NCBI RefSeq assembly: GCF_001653195.1
Contig: NZ_JXBB01000002.1
Coordinates: 1 to 64,000, forward strand
Origin: Hydrogenibacillus schlegelii
GTDB lineage: Bacteria; Bacillota; Bacilli; Thermicanales; DSM-22653
Direction: 5' to 3'
DNA length: 64,000 nucleotides
Under the pieces are notes generated by a model that saw only the letters and a list, made by a program, of their open reading frames with translations, was not told the origin of the DNA and did not search any database. Below are positions 41,822 to 52,738 of the stretch, one piece after another (positions within the stretch are counted from its first letter, which is position 1; each line of letters begins with the position of its first letter). Position numbers and translations under genes: made by a program.

Positions 41822-43117
41822 CTACAGGGCGATCCGCCCCGCTTCCGCCAACCGGACGAGGATGCCGATCAGGGCGAGCTTCACGTGGGCGTACATGAGT
41901 CCGCCCTGCAGGTAACCGCGGTAGGGGGGCCGAAGCGGCGCGTCGGCCGAAAGCTCGATCGATGCCCCCTGGACGAACGTCCCGGCGGCCATGACGACCG
42001 GGTCCCGGTATCCGGGCATCGCCCCCGGCGTCGGCCGGACGAATGACTCGACCGGGGAGTGGGCCTGAACCGCCTCCGCAAAGCGGAGAAGCGTTTCCCG
42101 GTCGCCGAAGGAGATGGACTGAATGAGGTCCGTGCGGGGAGCCCCGGGCGGCGGATCGACCGGAAAGCCGACCGCCTGCATGACCGCCGCGGTCAGATGC
42201 GCCCCCTTGAGCGCCTCGGCGACGACGTGCGGGGCGAGAAAGAGCCCCTGATAAAATTCGCGCCAGCCCCCCGGCGCCGCCCCGACGGCGAGCCCGATCC
42301 CCGGGGCGACGAGCCGGGCGGCGATCCGCTCGATCGCCGCCCGGCGGCCGACGATGTATCCGCCGACCCGGACGAGACCGCCGCCGGGGTTTTTGATGAG
42401 AGAGCCGGCAAGGACGTCGGCGCCGGCGTGAAGCGGTTCGATCGGTTCGACGAACTCGCCGTAACAGTTGTCGACGACGGCGGTGACGGCGGCGTTTTTC
42501 ATTTTGGCCGCCCGGATCGCCTCGGCGAGCTCGGCGACAAAAAACGAGCGTCGCTCCTGATACCCCCGTGAACGTTGAAAAAACACGACCGCTGTTCGCT
42601 CGTCGATCGCCGCCCGCATCTTGTCGAGGTGGATGCCGCCGTCCGGGCGAAGGGGCACGATCCGGACGGCGATCCCGTAGTCGAGGAGGTTTCCCTGTCC
42701 GCGCCCCTCCGGACCGATCACCGGCCGGAGCGTGTCGTAGGGCTCCCCGGTGGCGATGACGAGGTTGTCGCCGGGAAGAAGGAGGCCAAAGAGGCTGGCG
42801 GCGATGGCGTGCGTCCCGGAGAGAAGATGCGGCCGGACGATCGCCGCCTCGCCGCCGAAGACGTCGGCAAAGACCGCCTCCAGCGTCTCCCGGCCGAGGT
42901 CGTGATAGCCGTAGCCGGTCGAGCCGGCAAAATGCCCTTCGCCCACCCGATGCCGCCGGAAGGCGTCGAGCACCCGACGGACGTTTTCCAGTTCCACCGC
43001 CTCGATCGTCGAAAAGGCGGGCCGAAGCCCCGCTTCTGCCTCGGCGACGATCGCCTCCGCCCGCCTCCGGCGATCTTCATCGTCGGTTCGATCGCTTTGC
43101 GTCCACATGTCGGTCAA
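41822..43117 (-). CDS. ynbB: YnbB-type PLP enzyme (aluminum resistance/methionine gamma-lyase family)
   Basis: A 431-residue fold-type I PLP protein with the Schiff-base lysine in GSLIKNPGGG and the cofactor segment VVDNCYGEFVEP. Family names include aluminum resistance protein; the reaction is not established. It lies 58 bases after spoVK on the same strand, the Bacillus subtilis arrangement minus hflX. The GTG/ATG choice is uncertain within a few codons. Confidence 0.85.
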   Translation of the reverse strand: MTDMWTQSDRTDDEDRRRRAEAIVAEAEAGLRPAFSTIEAVELENVRRVLDAFRRHRVGEGHFAGSTGYGYHDLGRETLEAVFADVFGGEAAIVRPHLLSGTHAIAASLFGLLLPGDNLVIATGEPYDTLRPVIGPEGRGQGNLLDYGIAVRIVPLRPDGGIHLDKMRAAIDERTAVVFFQRSRGYQERRSFFVAELAEAIRAAKMKNAAVTAVVDNCYGEFVEPIEPLHAGADVLAGSLIKNPGGGLVRVGGYIVGRRAAIERIAARLVAPGIGLAVGAAPGGWREFYQGLFLAPHVVAEALKGAHLTAAVMQAVGFPVDPPPGAPRTDLIQSISFGDRETLLRFAEAVQAHSPVESFVRPTPGAMPGYRDPVVMAAGTFVQGASIELSADAPLRPPYRGYLQGGLMYAHVKLALIGILVRLAEAGRIAL

Positions 43118-43175
43118 CGGCGTCCGTCCTTTCCCCGATGGAGCGCATCGAGCTTTTTCGTCCGGCCGTCCCCGC

Positions 43176-44114
43176 CTACAGGCCGTCCCCGTCGTCGGCG
43201 AAGTCGTCCGCCGTCAGCGTCATGAGGGCCTCCCGGGACGTCGTCCCCTGGCGCACCGTCCGGACGGCGTGCCGCCGGATCGCCCGCTCGACGGCGTTGC
43301 GGACGAAGCGGGCGTTGGCAAAGGGCACATCCCGCCTGAGCATCGCCCGGGCGATCCGCCCTTCAAGCCTGCGCCGGGCGCCGGCGTCCATGCGATACTC
43401 CCGCTCGGCGCACATCGCCTCGGCGATCTTTAACAGCTCTTCCATCCGGTAGTCCGGGAAGACGATCTGAAGCGGGAACCGGGACGGGAGGCCGGGATTG
43501 GCCTGAAGGAAGGCGAGCATTTCCCGGTCGTAGCCGGCGAGGATGACGATGAGGTCGTCCCGGTGGTCTTCCATCCCTTTGACGAGGGTGTCGATCGCCT
43601 CGCGGCCGAAATCTTTTTCCCCGCCCCGGATGAGGGAGTACGCCTCGTCGATGAACAAAATCCCGCCGACGGCCCGGCGGAGGAGTTCCCGCGTCTTCTG
43701 GGCCGTATGGCCGATGTACTCGCCGACGAGATCGGCCCGCTCGACTTCAATCAGATGCCCGCGGCTTAAGACCCCGAGCTCCCGGAAAATCCGGCCGAGC
43801 AGCCGGGCGACGGTCGTTTTCCCCGTGCCGGGGTTGCCGCGGAAGATCATATGCACCGTCTGGCGTTCGGTCTTGAGCCCGTAGGCCCGGCGGCGTTCGT
43901 TGACGAGGCGCTGGGCGATGAGCGTGTAGATCAGTTTTTTGACGTCGTCCAGGCCGACGAGGCGTTCCAGCGCCCCGATCGCCTCCCGAAGCGCCTCCCG
44001 GTCGGCCACCTTGAGCTCCGGATCGGAGGCAAACCGGCGAAGGTCGTCGGCGATCCCCGCCGGAGCCGTCCGCCGGGGGTGATCGATGACGACCGACATC
44101 TGATAGCGCGGCAT
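43176..44114 (-). CDS. spoVK: Stage V sporulation protein K, AAA ATPase
   Basis: A 312-residue AAA protein of the CbxX/CfqX type. Walker A is GNPGTGKTT (93-101), Walker B GILFIDEAY, and a sensor-type segment IVILAGYDREM follows. It is required for spore maturation in Bacillus. It precedes ynbB directly. The intergenic 286 bases before it (44115-44400) contain no recognised gene. Confidence 0.9.
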   Translation of the reverse strand: MPRYQMSVVIDHPRRTAPAGIADDLRRFASDPELKVADREALREAIGALERLVGLDDVKKLIYTLIAQRLVNERRRAYGLKTERQTVHMIFRGNPGTGKTTVARLLGRIFRELGVLSRGHLIEVERADLVGEYIGHTAQKTRELLRRAVGGILFIDEAYSLIRGGEKDFGREAIDTLVKGMEDHRDDLIVILAGYDREMLAFLQANPGLPSRFPLQIVFPDYRMEELLKIAEAMCAEREYRMDAGARRRLEGRIARAMLRRDVPFANARFVRNAVERAIRRHAVRTVRQGTTSREALMTLTADDFADDGDGL

Positions 44115-44400
44115 GCTCTCCCTCCTTCTGGGCGTTCATACCGTATGCGCCGCGCCCAGAGTCGGTGACACGCCGCCGGATCGCCCCCGCCGGCGCTTCA
44201 TCTCCCGGGCGCCCCCCGCCCTTCGGGCCGTTCGCCGATCGGCGGCAGGGGGCAGTCGTCCGGGAACGCGACCGGCCGGCGCCCCTCGGAGCGGAAGTCC
44301 GTTCGCCGGTCGATCCCGCCGGGCGGCCCGCGATCGAAAGACCGACGGACGCCGAATCGGCCTTCGCCCGGCCCCTCGAGGGGGCGTTCCGGATCCGGCC

Positions 44401-45564
44401 TTAAAGTGCCGCCCGGACGATCGCCCGCACGTCGTCGGCATCGAGCGTCATGAAATGGCCGAACGGCCCCCGCCGGGCGAGGGATTTTTCCACGATCGCC
44501 TCGACGTCCGCCTCCGTGATGCCGAACTCCCGAAGCCGGGCCGGCGCCCCGAGGCCTTGCCAGAACGCCTCCAGCCGCTCGATCGCCGCGAGGGCGAGAT
44601 CGTCGACGGATTTCCCGGCCGGATCGACGCCAAACACCCGCGTCGCGAGATTCGCCCACCGTTCCGGCCGCACCCGGTAGACGTGCCGCATCCAGTGCGG
44701 AAACAGGATCGCCAGCCCCGCGGCGTGGGGGATATCGAAGAGGGCTGAGACGGCGTGCTCGATGTTGTGCGTCGCCCAGTCGCCCTGGACGCCCATCGAC
44801 AGCGTCCCGTTGAGCGCTACCGTTCCGGCGAGGAGGATCGTCTCCCGGAGCGCGAGGTCGTCGAGCCGTTCGACGAGCTTCGGCGCCGCCTCGACGATCG
44901 CCCGGAGGAGCCCTTCCGCCAGCCGGTCCGTCACCGGCGTGTTCTCCACGGTGTGGAAATACTGCTCGAAGATGTGGGACATCATATCGACGATGCCGTA
45001 GACCGTCTGGTCTTTCGGCACCGTGAGGGTGTACGCCGGATCGAGGAACGACGCCCGGGGATAGACGAGCTCCGACGACCAGCCGTACTTTTCCTTCGTC
45101 GCTTCGTTCGTGAGCACCGAGTTTTTGTTCATCTCGGAGCCGGTCGCGGCGAGGGTCAGCACCGCGTAGACGGGAAGCGCCGCCTCCGGCGTCGCCCGGC
45201 CGAGGACGACGTCCCAGATGTCCGCCTCGCCCACCGCGGCGACCGCCACGCCTTTGGCCGCGTCGAGGACGCTCCCGCCGCCGACGGCGAGGACCGCCTC
45301 GACCCTCGCTTCCCGGGCGATCGCCGCCGCCCGGCGGACGGTGCCGACGCGGGGGTTCGGTTCGACGCCGGAGACCTCAACCCATTCGACGCCGGCCTGC
45401 TTCAGCACCCGGGTGACGTCCTCGTAGGCGCCGTTTCGTTTGATGCTCCCGCCGCCGTAGAGGAAAAGCACCCGCCGGATGCCGCCGAGGAACTCCGGCA
45501 GCCGCTCCACCGCCCCCCGGCCGAAGATGAGGCGCGTCGGGTTATAAAATTGAAATGATTGCAT
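44401..45564 (-). CDS. Iron-type (family III) alcohol dehydrogenase
   Basis: A 387-residue NAD(P)-dependent enzyme resembling YugJ/YugK and butanol dehydrogenases. The nucleotide motif is VLAVGGGSVLDAAKG. Metal ligands are in DMMSHIFEQYF and HNIEHAVSALFDIPHAAGLA. It interconverts an alcohol and an aldehyde; the substrate is unknown. The start at 45564 follows AAAGGGGGAGC, and the long in-frame upstream extension is rejected. Confidence 0.88.
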   Translation of the reverse strand: MQSFQFYNPTRLIFGRGAVERLPEFLGGIRRVLFLYGGGSIKRNGAYEDVTRVLKQAGVEWVEVSGVEPNPRVGTVRRAAAIAREARVEAVLAVGGGSVLDAAKGVAVAAVGEADIWDVVLGRATPEAALPVYAVLTLAATGSEMNKNSVLTNEATKEKYGWSSELVYPRASFLDPAYTLTVPKDQTVYGIVDMMSHIFEQYFHTVENTPVTDRLAEGLLRAIVEAAPKLVERLDDLALRETILLAGTVALNGTLSMGVQGDWATHNIEHAVSALFDIPHAAGLAILFPHWMRHVYRVRPERWANLATRVFGVDPAGKSVDDLALAAIERLEAFWQGLGAPARLREFGITEADVEAIVEKSLARRGPFGHFMTLDADDVRAIVRAAL

Positions 45565-45683
45565 GGATCTGCTCCCCCTTTGTTCATGCGACTTCGGTCG
45601 CGGATGTTCGCGCCGAAGCCGCTCGCCTTCTCCGGCTCCGTTCGGGCTTCCCGATCCGATGTTCCGGAGCGCTCCGCGGGCCG

Positions 45684-46775
45684 TCATCGATCTTCCGGCC
45701 AGCGGATCCACCGGGCGAAGTACCCCTGCTCAATCAAGGCCTTGATCAGAATGACGACGACCGGTGCAACGAAGATGCCGACGGCGCCGAAGAGCGACGT
45801 CGAAACGATGATCGCCGCCAGCATGGTAAAGGGCGACACCCCGAGGGACTCGCCGACGATCCTCGGCTCGACGATCTGCCGCACGACCACGACGACGGCA
45901 TAAAGGACCGTCACCCAAAGCGCCGTGCGATAATCGCCGACGATGAGATGGTAGCCGATCCACGGCAGAAAAAGGGACGAAATGCCGAGGACCGGCACGA
46001 AATCCGCGATGCCGGAAAGGAGGGCGACGAAAAAGGCGTTCGGCATCCTGAGGAGGATCATGCCGACAAAGATGATCATCGCCGTGATGGAAACGATCTT
46101 AAACTGCGCCTTCACGTAGCGGCCGAGGCCGGAGAGAACGTTTTCCTGCAGGAAGCGGACGGCCCGCCGGAGCGTCCCCGGCGCCCGGGTGTGGAATGCT
46201 TCGCGAAAGCGATCATACTCCAAGCTGAAAAAAAAGGCAATGATCACGGCAAGCCCCCAGTGGACCACCCACTGGGTGATGCGGAACGGCACGCCCTTCA
46301 CCAGGTTGAAGAGCATGAAAACGCCGTCTTTAAGCCAGGCGTTGATCGTGTCGACCGCCTGCGTGAGATACCGCTGCACCTCCACGATCGCTTCCGGCGG
46401 GACCCGATCGAGTCGAGCCTGCAGGTGGGCGGTCTGCTGTTCAAATTGCCGTTGCAAGTAACGCATATATTCAGGTAAATTTTGCGCCAATGAATTGAGT
46501 TCGTTGACAAGGATGACCGCGCCAAGCGTCACGAGGCCGAGCAAGATGAGCAAAAATCCGAGCATCACCACCGTCGTCGCCACCGCCCGGTGCACCCGGC
46601 GGCGGGCGAGCGCTTCGACGAACGGGTGAATGAGGGCGTAAAGAATGAGCCCGTAGACGATTGGCTTCGCCACCCGGAAGATCAGGCTCGCCAGGAACAT
46701 CAGGACATACCCCGTGAAGACGATCACGGCGATGTCGAAGATCGTCCGGGCATATTTCCGGTAATATTCGAACAC
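45684..46775 (-). CDS. ytvI: YtvI-like sporulation membrane protein, AI-2E transporter family
   Basis: A 363-residue protein with seven or eight helices and the AI-2E/PerM family landmarks: a long helical segment after helix 3 (NLPEYMRYLQRQFEQQ) and the late ISSLFLPWIGYHLIVGDYRTAL and VEPRIVGESLGVSPF motifs. This matches YtvI, a sporulation membrane protein, better than generic AI-2E exporters, judged by length and opening. Confidence 0.8.
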   Translation of the reverse strand: MFEYYRKYARTIFDIAVIVFTGYVLMFLASLIFRVAKPIVYGLILYALIHPFVEALARRRVHRAVATTVVMLGFLLILLGLVTLGAVILVNELNSLAQNLPEYMRYLQRQFEQQTAHLQARLDRVPPEAIVEVQRYLTQAVDTINAWLKDGVFMLFNLVKGVPFRITQWVVHWGLAVIIAFFFSLEYDRFREAFHTRAPGTLRRAVRFLQENVLSGLGRYVKAQFKIVSITAMIIFVGMILLRMPNAFFVALLSGIADFVPVLGISSLFLPWIGYHLIVGDYRTALWVTVLYAVVVVVRQIVEPRIVGESLGVSPFTMLAAIIVSTSLFGAVGIFVAPVVVILIKALIEQGYFARWIRWPEDR

Positions 46776-46840
46776 GCCGGGTTCACCTGCCGGTTTTTAG
46801 CATACCACGAAACGAGGCGGAGCAAAAGGGAAGGGGACCG

Positions 46841-46878
46841 AAGAAAAGACGAAGCCTTCGCGGCTCGAAGGCTTCGTC
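46841..46878 (-). terminator. Terminator after the small protein gene at 46915
   Basis: GACGAAGCCTTCG pairs with CGAAGGCTTCGTC around a five-base loop and continues into a T-rich run on the minus strand. Confidence 0.8.
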
Positions 46879-46914
46879 CCGCGCTGCCGGTTGGATTCCT
46901 AAGGTCCCCGGCGG

Positions 46915-47229
46915 TTACCGGTCCAGGAGGTTCCCCAGACCGGCGTCGGCGGCCGCATCCGGCCGGAGGGCGTCCGCCGCGGAGGTCGATCCGGCGACCT
47001 TCGCCCCGGCCTTTTCCCGGAGCGTCGGCATCGCCCGGGCCGCCATCTCCTCGGCGATCTCTGCGAGCTCGTCGGCGCCGGTGCCGAAGGCCCGGCCGGC
47101 CCGGGCGAGCATCTGACGGCCCTGCTTTAGGGCGCCCCCCGCCCCCTGGCCGAACTGCTGCGAAAGCGCCCCGGCGACGAGCCCCAGCCCGGCGCCGAGC
47201 AAAAACGCGCCCCAGCCTCGTTCCGCCAT
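46915..47229 (-). CDS. Small glycine/alanine-rich hypothetical protein
   Basis: A 104-residue protein. A Gly-rich hydrophobic stretch (GAFLLGAGLGLVAGALS) could be a membrane anchor, followed by Ala/Glu-rich helices. AAGGAGGGAG precedes ATG 47229 and a terminator follows, so it is probably real. It recalls YtxH-type anchored helical proteins in layout only. Confidence 0.55.
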   Translation of the reverse strand: MAERGWGAFLLGAGLGLVAGALSQQFGQGAGGALKQGRQMLARAGRAFGTGADELAEIAEEMAARAMPTLREKAGAKVAGSTSAADALRPDAAADAGLGNLLDR

Positions 47230-47341
47230 GTTGCTCCCTCCTTCCCGGCGCACCCGTAGTGTGCACCGGGAAAACAGGCCGTATGTGGTCCCCCCGCTGA
47301 CAAAATGTATAATGAAAGAAACGCAAACGAGGAGGCCTCCC

Positions 47342-48472
47342 ATGCGCCGCCCCGACCGCTCCGGGTCCGGCATCGGCCGGCCGAACATCCGCCCCCTCCG
47401 CTGCCGGCCCCCCGCTCCATCGACCTTCCGCCCGCTTTTTCGCCGCGCGGGGCTTTCCGCCCTCATCGCCCTCCTTCTCCTCCTCGCCGCCGGCTGCGCC
47501 CGGTCCGCCGTCGGGCCGGCCGCCCCCTCCCCATATGAAGCGTCGGACCGCGCGCCGGCGAGAGAAAACGGGCCGGACGACGCCGGGAGAGAAGTCCCGG
47601 TGCCGCCGGTCGCGGAAGTCCCGGCCGATCGCTCCGGGATGCCGGACGATCCTGCCGGTGTGCCCGATCCTTCCCCGCACGAATTCGTCATCCACCCGGT
47701 CGGCGGCGCCGGCGCCGACGCTCCGGGGGCGATCCTCCCGGCTTCCCCGCCGGCGCCGGTGGCCGAGCCCGGCCCGCCTTCCGGGGGCGAGGCCGGCGAA
47801 GCTTACTTCGTCGACCCGAAGTCGTTCACGCTGAAAGCGGACGGCGCCCGCTCCGGCGCCTCCTCGGAAGTCCAAGCCCCTCGAGCGCCGGCGGAGCGCG
47901 TCGTCCTCATCACCGTCGACGACGCGCCACGGGGCGAGAGCACCGAGGCGCTGCTCGGCCTTTTCGATCGCTACCACGTCCGGGCGATCTGGTTTTTAAA
48001 CGGCATTTACGCCGAAACGCACCCCGCGCTCGTGCGGGAGATCGTCCGGCGAGGGCACCTCCTAGGCAACCACACCTGGTCCCACAAAAACCTGGCCTCC
48101 CTTACCCCGGCCGAGATCGAACGGGAGGTCGTCGGCCTGAACGACTGGATCGAAAAAACCGCCGGCGTGCGGCCCGCCTACTTCCGGCCGCCGTACGGCA
48201 TCATGCCGACGAAGGATCGGGCGAAAGCCGAAGCGATCCGGAAGATCCTCGCCCGGGAAGGCATGCAGATGATGAACTGGTCCCTCGGCTCTCGAGACTG
48301 GGAATTCAGCCGTCCGGACGACATCGTCCGGACGGTGGTCGACCATGCCTTTTCCGGCGCCGTCATCCTCTTTCACGACAAAAAAACGACCGCCGAAGCG
48401 ATGGCGCCCATCCTCGAACGATTGAGCGGCGCCGGTTACCGCTTCCCGGCGCCGAGCGGCCCCCGGCCCTGA
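47342..48472 (+). CDS. Polysaccharide deacetylase lipoprotein
   Basis: A 376-residue protein. The lipobox LLLLAAGC is about 50 residues in, followed by a Pro/Ala/Glu-rich spacer of about 130 residues. The NodB deacetylase domain (from about 185) has TVDDAPRG, NHTWSH, RPPYG and ILFHD motifs. It probably deacetylates peptidoglycan or another wall polymer at the outer membrane face. GAGGAGG precedes ATG 47342. TATAAT at 47306-47311 may be its -10. Confidence 0.83.
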   Translation: MRRPDRSGSGIGRPNIRPLRCRPPAPSTFRPLFRRAGLSALIALLLLLAAGCARSAVGPAAPSPYEASDRAPARENGPDDAGREVPVPPVAEVPADRSGMPDDPAGVPDPSPHEFVIHPVGGAGADAPGAILPASPPAPVAEPGPPSGGEAGEAYFVDPKSFTLKADGARSGASSEVQAPRAPAERVVLITVDDAPRGESTEALLGLFDRYHVRAIWFLNGIYAETHPALVREIVRRGHLLGNHTWSHKNLASLTPAEIEREVVGLNDWIEKTAGVRPAYFRPPYGIMPTKDRAKAEAIRKILAREGMQMMNWSLGSRDWEFSRPDDIVRTVVDHAFSGAVILFHDKKTTAEAMAPILERLSGAGYRFPAPSGPRP

Positions 48473-48502
48473 CGCCGGGGTCCGCTCGCTTCGGCCGCCC
48501 GG

Positions 48503-48991
48503 CTACGGGCGGCGGCGAAGGCGGCCGCCGGACGTGCGGAGCGGCGGGCCGAGGCGCTTTTCGAAACGAAGGCCGCTCAGGCCGCCGACGGCGACGGCGC
48601 CCCAGACCGCCGCCGGCGCCAGGGGACGATAGGCCTGCCAGAGCCAGAGCGCCGTCCCGGCCGCGAGGAGAACGAGGAACCCCCCCGCCTCCTTCGGCCT
48701 TCCCCGGCCGGCGCCGGCCGCCCACCGTCGCCGCGTCCCCCCGGCCAGAAGGAGCGCACCGCCGAGCGAAAGCCCCCGGCCGACCGCAAATCCGGCATAG
48801 GCGCCGATGCCGAACACGAAGAGAAGCCCGAGCGGGCGATAGAGGCTCCAGCTCACCCAGTCGGCCAACGACCCGCCGGCGACCGCCGCCGCCCGGTAGA
48901 GTTCCCCCTCGGCGACCGGAACGAAGAGAAAGGCAAGCCCGAGATGCGCCGCCGCCCCGAGGGCGGCCCGGGCATCCGATCGGTCTCGCAT
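48503..48991 (-). CDS. Membrane hypothetical protein
   Basis: 162 residues, about four hydrophobic segments and an Arg-rich tail. GGGGGAG precedes the start. I recognise no family. It follows the LysM protein on the same strand with 108 bases between, and converges on the deacetylase gene. Confidence 0.5.
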   Translation of the reverse strand: MRDRSDARAALGAAAHLGLAFLFVPVAEGELYRAAAVAGGSLADWVSWSLYRPLGLLFVFGIGAYAGFAVGRGLSLGGALLLAGGTRRRWAAGAGRGRPKEAGGFLVLLAAGTALWLWQAYRPLAPAAVWGAVAVGGLSGLRFEKRLGPPLRTSGGRLRRRP

Positions 48992-49099
48992 CCGACTCCC
49001 CCGGAGGGAACCTATTCGGCCGCCGGCCCCCTTAGACGCGCCGGGTTCGCTCCGACCCGGTCGACGTGGGGGCGGCCCGATCCGGCGCCGCCTTCGGCC

Positions 49100-49930
49100 C
49101 TACGGCGATTCGGCTTTCGGACGCTCCTCCATCGGGGGAGCGTCCGGCAGAAGGAGCGTCTGGCCGACGAAGATCGTGTTGTCCTTGAGGCCGTTCGCCT
49201 CCCGGATCCAGGCGATCGCCGCTTTCGTCCCGTACGTCCGCATCGCGATGCGGTAGAGCGTATCCCCCGGCCGGACGACGTACCGGCGGCCGGCCGGCGC
49301 CCGGTCGGTCCGATCCTTCCCGTCCGGTCCGCGCGGCGGTTCCTCGGTTCTGCCGCCGGCGCCGGCGGTCGCGCCGATTGGGGCGGCCTCCGAACGATCC
49401 GGCAAGGCGGCGGAGCCGGACGCCGGCGGCGAAGGCGCTTCGGACCCCGGAGAGGGGGAAGGCGTCGTGGTCGCCGGCGGCGGCGGGAGGGCACCGGCCG
49501 CCCCCTTTCCGTCCGGCAAAGCGTCGCGGTCCGGAAAAGCACCCTCCGGGGGCTCCTGGAGCGGCCCCGGGAACCACGGACGTCCGACGGTGGCGAGGAT
49601 GAGGCCGACGGCGAGGACGAAGCTGGCTCCGACGATGCGAAGGAGCGCCGGCCGATCCAGCCACCGCCGGCGGTCCGTCGGCTCTTTCGTCCGCCTCCCC
49701 GACGTCGCAGGCCGGGTCCGATCCCGCGGGAACGTGCTCCATGAAAAGAGCGACGGCTTTTTCGGCCGCGTCCTGAGCGGAAGCGGCGGCCGGGTCTCGC
49801 CCGCGCCGATCCCCATCCGGCCGGCTTCCTGCCCTCCGTTCTCCGGCGCTCTTTCCTGCGGTGCCCCGGGCGCATCGGCGGCCGCGTCGCCCTGCTCGAG
49901 GGATCGCTTGATCTCCCGCCAGTCGCGCAT
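49100..49930 (-). CDS. Membrane-anchored LysM protein
   Basis: A 276-residue protein with a cytoplasmic head of about 95 residues, one membrane helix (ALLRIVGASFVLAVGLILA), a long Pro/Ser/Glu-rich linker and a C-terminal LysM domain (YVVRPGDTLYRIAMRTYG to GQTLLLP). This is a type II anchored peptidoglycan-binding protein, and the layout recalls Bacillus ribonuclease-neighbour/YpbE-like proteins. Divergent from ppa. Confidence 0.78.
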   Translation of the reverse strand: MRDWREIKRSLEQGDAAADAPGAPQERAPENGGQEAGRMGIGAGETRPPLPLRTRPKKPSLFSWSTFPRDRTRPATSGRRTKEPTDRRRWLDRPALLRIVGASFVLAVGLILATVGRPWFPGPLQEPPEGAFPDRDALPDGKGAAGALPPPPATTTPSPSPGSEAPSPPASGSAALPDRSEAAPIGATAGAGGRTEEPPRGPDGKDRTDRAPAGRRYVVRPGDTLYRIAMRTYGTKAAIAWIREANGLKDNTIFVGQTLLLPDAPPMEERPKAESP

Positions 49931-49987
49931 CGCCTCATCCTCTCCTCGCCGGCGCGTCGGCGGGCGCTTTTTTGCTCCGGCGTTTTC

Positions 49988-49996
49988 TGGTATAAT
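49988..49996 (+). promoter_or_regulatory. Extended -10 promoter of ppa
   Basis: TGGTATAAT with no good -35 in front, 51 bases before the ppa start. Confidence 0.65.
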
Positions 49997-50047
49997 GGAT
50001 CCGTCTTACAGAACGGCGCCCATTCTGCACGCAAGGAGGCCCACCCG

Positions 50048-50554
50048 ATGAGCGAAGGCCGCATCGTCGACGTCTTCGTCGAAATTCCGACCGGAAGCGC
50101 GAACAAGTACGAGTACGACAAAGAAAAAGGCCGTTTCGTTCTCGACCGCGTCCTCTATTCGCCGATGTTCTATCCGGCGGACTACGGGTTTATCGAAGGG
50201 ACGCTGGCGGAAGACGGCGATCCGCTGGATGCCCTTGTCCTTACGACGATCCCGACGTTTCCCGGCTGTATCATCCCGGCCCGGGTCGTCGGCGCCCTGC
50301 TCATGCGGGATGACAAGGGCCAGGACGAAAAGCTGATCGCCGTCCCGGCGGTCGATCCGCGCTTTGCCGAAATCCGCACGATCGACGATCTCCCGGCCCA
50401 CAAGCGAAAGGAGATCGCCCACTTCTTCCAGGTGTACAAAGACCTGGAAAACAAAAAGACGGAAATTCAGGGCTGGATCGGCCCGGACGAGGCGGAACGC
50501 CTCCTCGAAGCAGCCGTCGCCCGCTACCGGGAGCAGGCGAAGGTCGGCATCTGA
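50048..50554 (+). CDS. ppa: Inorganic pyrophosphatase, soluble family I
   Basis: A 168-residue enzyme that hydrolyses pyrophosphate using Mg ions. Active-site residues appear in EIPTGSANKYEYDKE, DYGFIEGTLAEDGDPLDALV and MRDDKGQDEKLIAV. Length is typical of the bacterial family I enzyme; many Bacillus species use family II instead. CAAGGAGG precedes ATG 50048 and a strong terminator follows. Confidence 0.94.
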   Translation: MSEGRIVDVFVEIPTGSANKYEYDKEKGRFVLDRVLYSPMFYPADYGFIEGTLAEDGDPLDALVLTTIPTFPGCIIPARVVGALLMRDDKGQDEKLIAVPAVDPRFAEIRTIDDLPAHKRKEIAHFFQVYKDLENKKTEIQGWIGPDEAERLLEAAVARYREQAKVGI

Positions 50555-50583
50555 GCGGCCTTCACGCGGCATCCGGCGCGACG

Positions 50584-50615
50584 AAAAAAGCGGTTCCCCG
50601 GGGAACCGCTTTTTT
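50584..50615. terminator. Bidirectional terminator after ppa
   Basis: AAAAAAGCGGTTCC and GGAACCGCTTTTTT form a near-perfect palindrome usable in both directions, between ppa (+) and the miniprotein gene (-). Confidence 0.88.
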
Positions 50616-50691
50616 CGTCGGCACAGGTTCGGCCCTTCGTCCGGCGCCGGGCCGATCCCCGTTCCGTCACCCCCCGGTTCGTCGCGCGGCG

Positions 50692-50832
50692 TCAGCCGAG
50701 GACGATCTTCAGGATCATCGCCAGAAGGCCAAGGCCGAAGAAGAAGCCGAACGCCACCAGAAAGCCGACGATCGCGTCGTACAGGTCGTTTTCCTCCCGC
50801 ACCCGGGGCGCTTTGCCCGCATTTTCCGTCAT
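50692..50832 (-). CDS. 46-residue single-helix miniprotein
   Basis: Opens MTENAGKAPRVREENDLYDA, then one membrane helix (IVGFLVAFGFFFGLGLLAMI) and a short basic end. GAAGGGAGGGAG lies upstream and an extended -10 promoter precedes that, so the gene is well supported despite its size. No family recognised. Confidence 0.68.
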   Translation of the reverse strand: MTENAGKAPRVREENDLYDAIVGFLVAFGFFFGLGLLAMILKIVLG

Positions 50833-50860
50833 CGTCCGCTCCCTCCCTTCGGCAAGGGTC

Positions 50861-50869
50861 ATTATACCA
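50861..50869 (-). promoter_or_regulatory. Extended -10 promoter of the 46-residue gene
   Basis: TGGTATAAT on the minus strand, about 30 bases before the start codon. Confidence 0.65.
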
Positions 50870-50980
50870 AAAAATCGGAAGCGAAACCACGCCGGTCTGG
50901 GCCGATCTGGCGACGACGGGCGGAGCGGCCGCTTTGCGGCGCCCGGGCCCCCGGGCGTCCTCCGAGTTCTTCGAACGGCA

Positions 50981-52734
<1,754 letters not shown>

Positions 52735-52738
<4 letters not shown>

